Below the pieces are notes generated by a model. That model saw nothing but the letters and a program-made list of their open reading frames with translations. It did not search any database and was not told the origin of the DNA. The position numbers and the translations under genes are program-made. From contig CAVCTM010000100.1 of the NCBI GenBank assembly GCA_963605115.1, positions 1 through 7,644 of the forward strand: 7,644 bases of DNA, written 5' to 3'. Positions 6,208-7,644 of this stretch are shown piece after piece; the stretch's first letter is position 1; the number at the start of each line of letters is the position of its first letter. Source of the DNA: SVKR01 sp963605115 (lineage in GTDB: Bacteria > Bacillota > Clostridia > Oscillospirales > Oscillospiraceae).

Positions 6208-6252
6208 AAGTTTTTCACCTTCGTTATTCAAAATAGGGAGTTTTTTCTTCCA

Positions 6253-6268
6253 ACTATTTATTTTACCA
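6253..6268 (-). promoter_or_regulatory. Candidate extended -10 promoter of the GTPase operon
   Basis: On the minus strand TGGTAAAAT (6268-6260) fits an extended -10 (TGnTAAAAT). Transcription would start near 6253, about 46 bases before the ATG at 6207. The matching -35 position holds only TTTCCC. A TTGACG hexamer at 6273-6278 is close by but not well spaced to a -10. I saw no convincing Zur- or Fur-type palindrome. Confidence 0.4.
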
Positions 6269-6289
6269 CACCCGTCAAGAGGGGGAAAG

Positions 6290-6365
6290 AAAAAATAAAA
6301 TCCACCCTCTGGGGGCGGATGAGATTCTCGCTGCGCGGGGTTCGTGCCCGCAGGCGCACAAATAT
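6290..6365. other. Intergenic stretch without recognised gene
   Basis: Between the GTPase promoter and the palindromic repeats there is an A-rich segment followed by GC-rich sequence. The block GCCCGCAGGCGC (6347-6358) is shared exactly with the left-edge repeat (115-126). No coding signal is visible; it looks repeat-derived. Confidence 0.4.
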
Positions 6366-6515
6366 AAAGCCCCTGTGCAAGGGGAGCTGGCGCGCGAAGC
6401 GCGACTGAGGGGTTGTTGCCAAGCCTGCGTAAACGCCAAGCTTGGATATCTCGGAAGCTTACAACCCTCCAGTCAGCGCTGCGCGCTGACAGCCTCCCTT
6501 ACACAGGGAGGCCTT
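6366..6515. repeat. Pair of palindromic repeat elements in inverted orientation
   Basis: Copy 1 (6366-6416, plus) and copy 2 (6460-6515, minus) align when one is reverse-complemented: AAAG/AAGG start, a CCCC..GGGG or CCTCCCT..AGGGAGG hairpin, GCTGGC/GCTGTC, a second GC hairpin, then GACTGAGGGGTTGT/GACTGGAGGGTTGT. Hairpins are at 6370-6373 with 6381-6384, 6391-6395 with 6399-6403, 6472-6479 with 6483-6490 and 6492-6499 with 6505-6512. The 43-bp spacer includes the palindrome CCAAGCTTGG. Stem bases differ between copies while pairing is kept. This resembles the palindromic intergenic repeats common in Oscillospiraceae genomes, from memory rather than a search. Confidence 0.7.
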
Positions 6516-6547
6516 TAAAATCCCAGCGAAGCGGGTTCCGGTTGACT

Positions 6548-6754
6548 AAAAAAATAACCGCAGTGCCGTGGGGCTCCATGATAACCTGCGTAATTGCAGG
6601 TGGGTCGCCTCCTCGCCGCTTCTCTGCTTCCAACTTCCGCGGACGGTCTTTCACGCCGCGGGAGGCCTGCAATTCACGGTGAGAGCGCGGCGTCCCTTAT
6701 CAATATTGTAGGTCCATGCGGAGCCTGTTTCCACGAACACCGCAGTTATTTTTT
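6548..6754 (-). ncRNA. ssrS: 6S RNA (RNA polymerase regulator)
   Basis: A roughly 207-nt RNA that would bind the housekeeping RNA polymerase holoenzyme by mimicking an open promoter. On the minus strand AAAAAATAACTGCGGTG (6754-6738) pairs over 17 positions with CACTGCGGTTATTTTTT (6565-6549), using two G-U wobbles. CGTGG/CCACG (6735-6731, 6571-6567) and GGCTCC/GGAGCC (6725-6720, 6577-6572) continue the helix across an AAACA bulge, and ACCT/AGGT lies just before the large loop. The UGUUCGUGG and CCACGGCA flanks correspond to the GUUCGC and GCGGCA closing-stem elements of E. coli 6S RNA. A small hairpin, CCTGC..GCAGG (6585-6600), lies on the 3' side of the open region as in other 6S RNAs, and an 8-bp inner pairing joins 6653-6660 with 6686-6693. 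The closing stem ends in U7, so it doubles as a terminator. It begins 7 bases after the DUF1292 stop with no visible promoter. Assignment is by structure and remembered motifs, not a covariance search. Confidence 0.85.
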
Positions 6755-6760
6755 CCGGCC

Positions 6761-7060
6761 TTAGTCCGCGTCGGTCTCCTCCGCGCCGTCCTCGTCCTCC
6801 TCGGCGAAGACCTCCTCCATGTAGAGCGCGTAGACCTTTTCGAGCACTTCCTCGTCGTCCACGCTGTCGAGCAGCTCCTCGTCGCCGTTCTGGACGCTCT
6901 TGAGGATGATGAAGCCGTAGTCGGGGTCCTCCTCGTCCATATCGGTCGGGAGGAACACGCGGTAGAGGTCGCCCTCATACTCCACGTCGCCGACGATCTC
7001 AAGCTTGAAGTTGTTGCCCTCCTCGTCGGTCAGGTCAATGAAATATCCCTCGTTGTCCAT
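6761..7060 (-). CDS. DUF1292 family protein
   Basis: This 99-aa, strongly acidic protein has the DUF1292 (YrzB-like) pattern: an opening DLTDEEGNNFKLEIV strand pair, VEYEGDLYRVFLP in the middle, YGFIILKS (48-55) and a helical VDDEEVLEKVYALY segment (67-80), followed by an acidic tail. Function of the family is unknown; in many Firmicutes it is encoded near ruvX and ireB, which are not seen here. The ATG at 7060 has GGAGG eleven bases upstream, slightly long. It has its own strong promoter at 7096-7124, and its transcript runs straight into the 6S RNA, so both may come from one primary transcript. Confidence 0.87.
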   Translation of the reverse strand: MDNEGYFIDLTDEEGNNFKLEIVGDVEYEGDLYRVFLPTDMDEEDPDYGFIILKSVQNGDEELLDSVDDEEVLEKVYALYMEEVFAEEDEDGAEETDAD

Positions 7061-7088
7061 GTCGCATCTTGCCTCCGGTCTTGGTTTC

Positions 7089-7124
7089 TGCGCCCATTGT
7101 AACCGATAGCGGCGCGGAAATCAA
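7089..7124 (-). promoter_or_regulatory. Strong sigma-A promoter for DUF1292 and probably 6S RNA
   Basis: On the minus strand TTGATT (7124-7119) is followed by exactly 17 bases and TACAAT (7101-7096), five of six matches in each hexamer by my reading or close to it. Transcription would start near 7089, about 29 bases before the ATG. This is the best promoter-like sequence in the window. Confidence 0.75.
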
Positions 7125-7147
7125 TCCCTATTTTTTATCCGATGGAT

Positions 7148-7441
7148 CTAAGAGCCGAGGTCCTCCAGCAGCCGCTGCAACGCCTCGCCGTCCGGAACGG
7201 GGAGCCCGGCGTCCAGCAGCGCGCGGTCCGCCGCGCGGAGCGTGCCGAGCTCGATGTCCGTCACCGCGACGGGGTTTCTGCGGTCCCCCGCCGTGAACAC
7301 CGCGACGCGCCCGTCCGCCGCGGCGAGCACATAGCCCTCCGCCCCGTCCCGCCGGGAAAAGCCCGTCAGCGTCAGCGCCGCCATCCCGACCGCCCCCGCG
7401 ATCAGCAGGGTGCATATAATGATCCTTATGTTGGAACGCAT
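7148..7441 (-). CDS. Small membrane-anchored protein with BofC C-terminal-like domain
   Basis: This 97-aa protein has a single hydrophobic segment (about residues 6-26) after a basic N-terminus, so it is either membrane-anchored with the C-terminus outside or a secreted protein. The remaining part reads EGYVLAAADGRVAVF (35-49), then a VTDIELGTL strand, a DRALLDAGLPV helix-turn and a closing LLEDLGS. This pattern (YVL..DGRVAVF, then LP..D...L..GI, ending LLEDxxS) is one I associate with the BofC C-terminal domain found in short clostridial proteins. Full-length Bacillus BofC is longer and inhibits the SpoIVB protease during sporulation; whether this short form does anything similar is unknown. 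The ATG at 7441 has AGGGGG about nine bases upstream. No terminator is visible before the DUF1292 promoter. Confidence 0.6.
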   Translation of the reverse strand: MRSNIRIIICTLLIAGAVGMAALTLTGFSRRDGAEGYVLAAADGRVAVFTAGDRRNPVAVTDIELGTLRAADRALLDAGLPVPDGEALQRLLEDLGS

Positions 7442-7457
7442 GGTTTGATTCCCCCTT

Positions 7458-7478
7458 TTGCCGGAAGTATTGCCGGAA
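7458..7478. repeat. Two TTGCCGGAA direct repeats, 12-bp period
   Basis: TTGCCGGAA occurs at 7458-7466 and 7470-7478, between the putative -10 and the ribosome binding site of the BofC-like gene. The position suits a repressor operator or a leader element, but a function is not shown by the sequence. Confidence 0.45.
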
Positions 7479-7487
7479 TTTGGGGGG

Positions 7488-7533
7488 ATTATACATCCGG
7501 GGGGGCATTTCGCGGGGGGGGACTTTTAAAAGT
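7488..7533 (-). promoter_or_regulatory. Candidate promoter of the BofC-like gene with homopolymer tracts and palindrome
   Basis: A perfect TATAAT lies at 7493-7488 on the minus strand, 47 bases before the ATG. The -35 position holds no consensus. Upstream are a C7 tract (7499-7505) inside the spacer, a C8 tract (7514-7521) and the perfect 12-bp palindrome ACTTTTAAAAGT (7522-7533). Confidence 0.4.
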
Positions 7534-7644
7534 TGAATGCGCCTTGCGGCGCAAATTGAATTTGTTTCGCGCCGAAGGCGCGACTTACTTTGCCCCTCGC
7601 GGGGAAAGTAAGCAAAGGCGCGGTCAGAAGGAAAACCCTTTCGA
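7526..7644 (-). repeat. Multi-hairpin interspersed repeat, right copy (inverted relative to left edge)
   Basis: Stem-loops are at 7538-7543 with 7548-7553, 7568-7573 with 7577-7582 (loop GAA), and 7584-7591/7593-7596 with 7601-7604/7605-7612 (12 bp with one bulged base). The reverse complement aligns with 18-132 block by block, starting with an identical TCGAAAGGGT at the window's last bases. It may continue beyond the window. I see no gene in it. Confidence 0.7.

Noticed and set aside
6208..6231. Upstream TTG start for the His-rich GTPase, adding eight residues
   Set aside because: No Shine-Dalgarno lies before it, whereas GAAGGTG is well placed before the ATG at 6207, which starts exactly at the first strand of the GTPase fold.
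6208..6290. Possible Zur or Fur box before the GTPase operon
   Set aside because: The region is AT-rich, but I could find no palindrome close to either consensus.
5104..6408. 434-codon plus-strand open frame with long Val/Met-rich hydrophobic stretches
   Set aside because: The apparent membrane protein is the complement of the His/Asp codon tract (CAC/GAC read as GTG/GTC), so it is an artefact.
6548..6754. MITE with 17-bp terminal inverted repeats
   Set aside because: The inverted ends continue into a bulged helix with the 6S-type UGUUCG/CGGCA flanks and a terminator U-tract, so a 6S RNA explains it better.

Overview
The window looks like chromosomal DNA from a high-GC member of the Clostridia (Bacillota), most likely an Oscillospiraceae-type gut anaerobe. 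This is inferred from Gram-positive-style Shine-Dalgarno sequences, a DUF1292 gene, a BofC-like small membrane protein, a 6S RNA of Firmicutes type and the small hairpin repeats filling the gaps between genes. No species can be named from the sequence alone. All seven protein genes and the one RNA gene lie on the minus strand, so the layout below runs from high to low coordinates in the direction of transcription.

Right part (7644 to 6548): a multi-hairpin repeat at the window edge, then a small BofC-C-like membrane-anchored protein (7148-7441). Next comes a strong sigma-A type promoter (7096-7124) driving an acidic DUF1292 protein (6761-7060). Seven bases past its stop codon begins a roughly 207-nt 6S RNA (6548-6754). 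It has a 17-bp closing stem, an internal bulged helix and a U7 tail, and no visible promoter of its own.

Middle part (6547 to 3808): a repeat island with two mutually inverted copies of a palindromic element (6366-6515), then a two-gene operon of COG0523/CobW-type GTPases. The first (5071-6207) is a canonical metallochaperone-like GTPase with an extraordinary His/Asp/Cys tract. The second (4090-5067) is a divergent GTPase fused to a YcgQ/TIGR03943-like 'CCAAD' domain. They are separated by 3 bases. Two terminator hairpins that share an 11-bp repeat bracket another repeat island downstream.

Left part (3801 to 162): an OmpR-family response regulator, its HAMP-containing histidine kinase (TTG start) and an HtrA-type membrane-anchored serine protease, ending in a terminator. 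Both the two-component promoter and the separate htrA promoter carry GTGAA/GTTAA direct repeats spaced exactly 11 bp, overlapping or abutting the -35 region. This is the arrangement expected for a PhoP/OmpR-type regulator, so the regulator probably controls itself and HtrA in an envelope-stress circuit analogous to CssRS-HtrA. The left window edge holds a diverged inverted copy of the repeat seen at the right edge.

The items most worth following up are the shared 11-bp operator, the GTPase pair, the 6S RNA placed as a 3' appendage of a protein gene, and the families of structured repeats.
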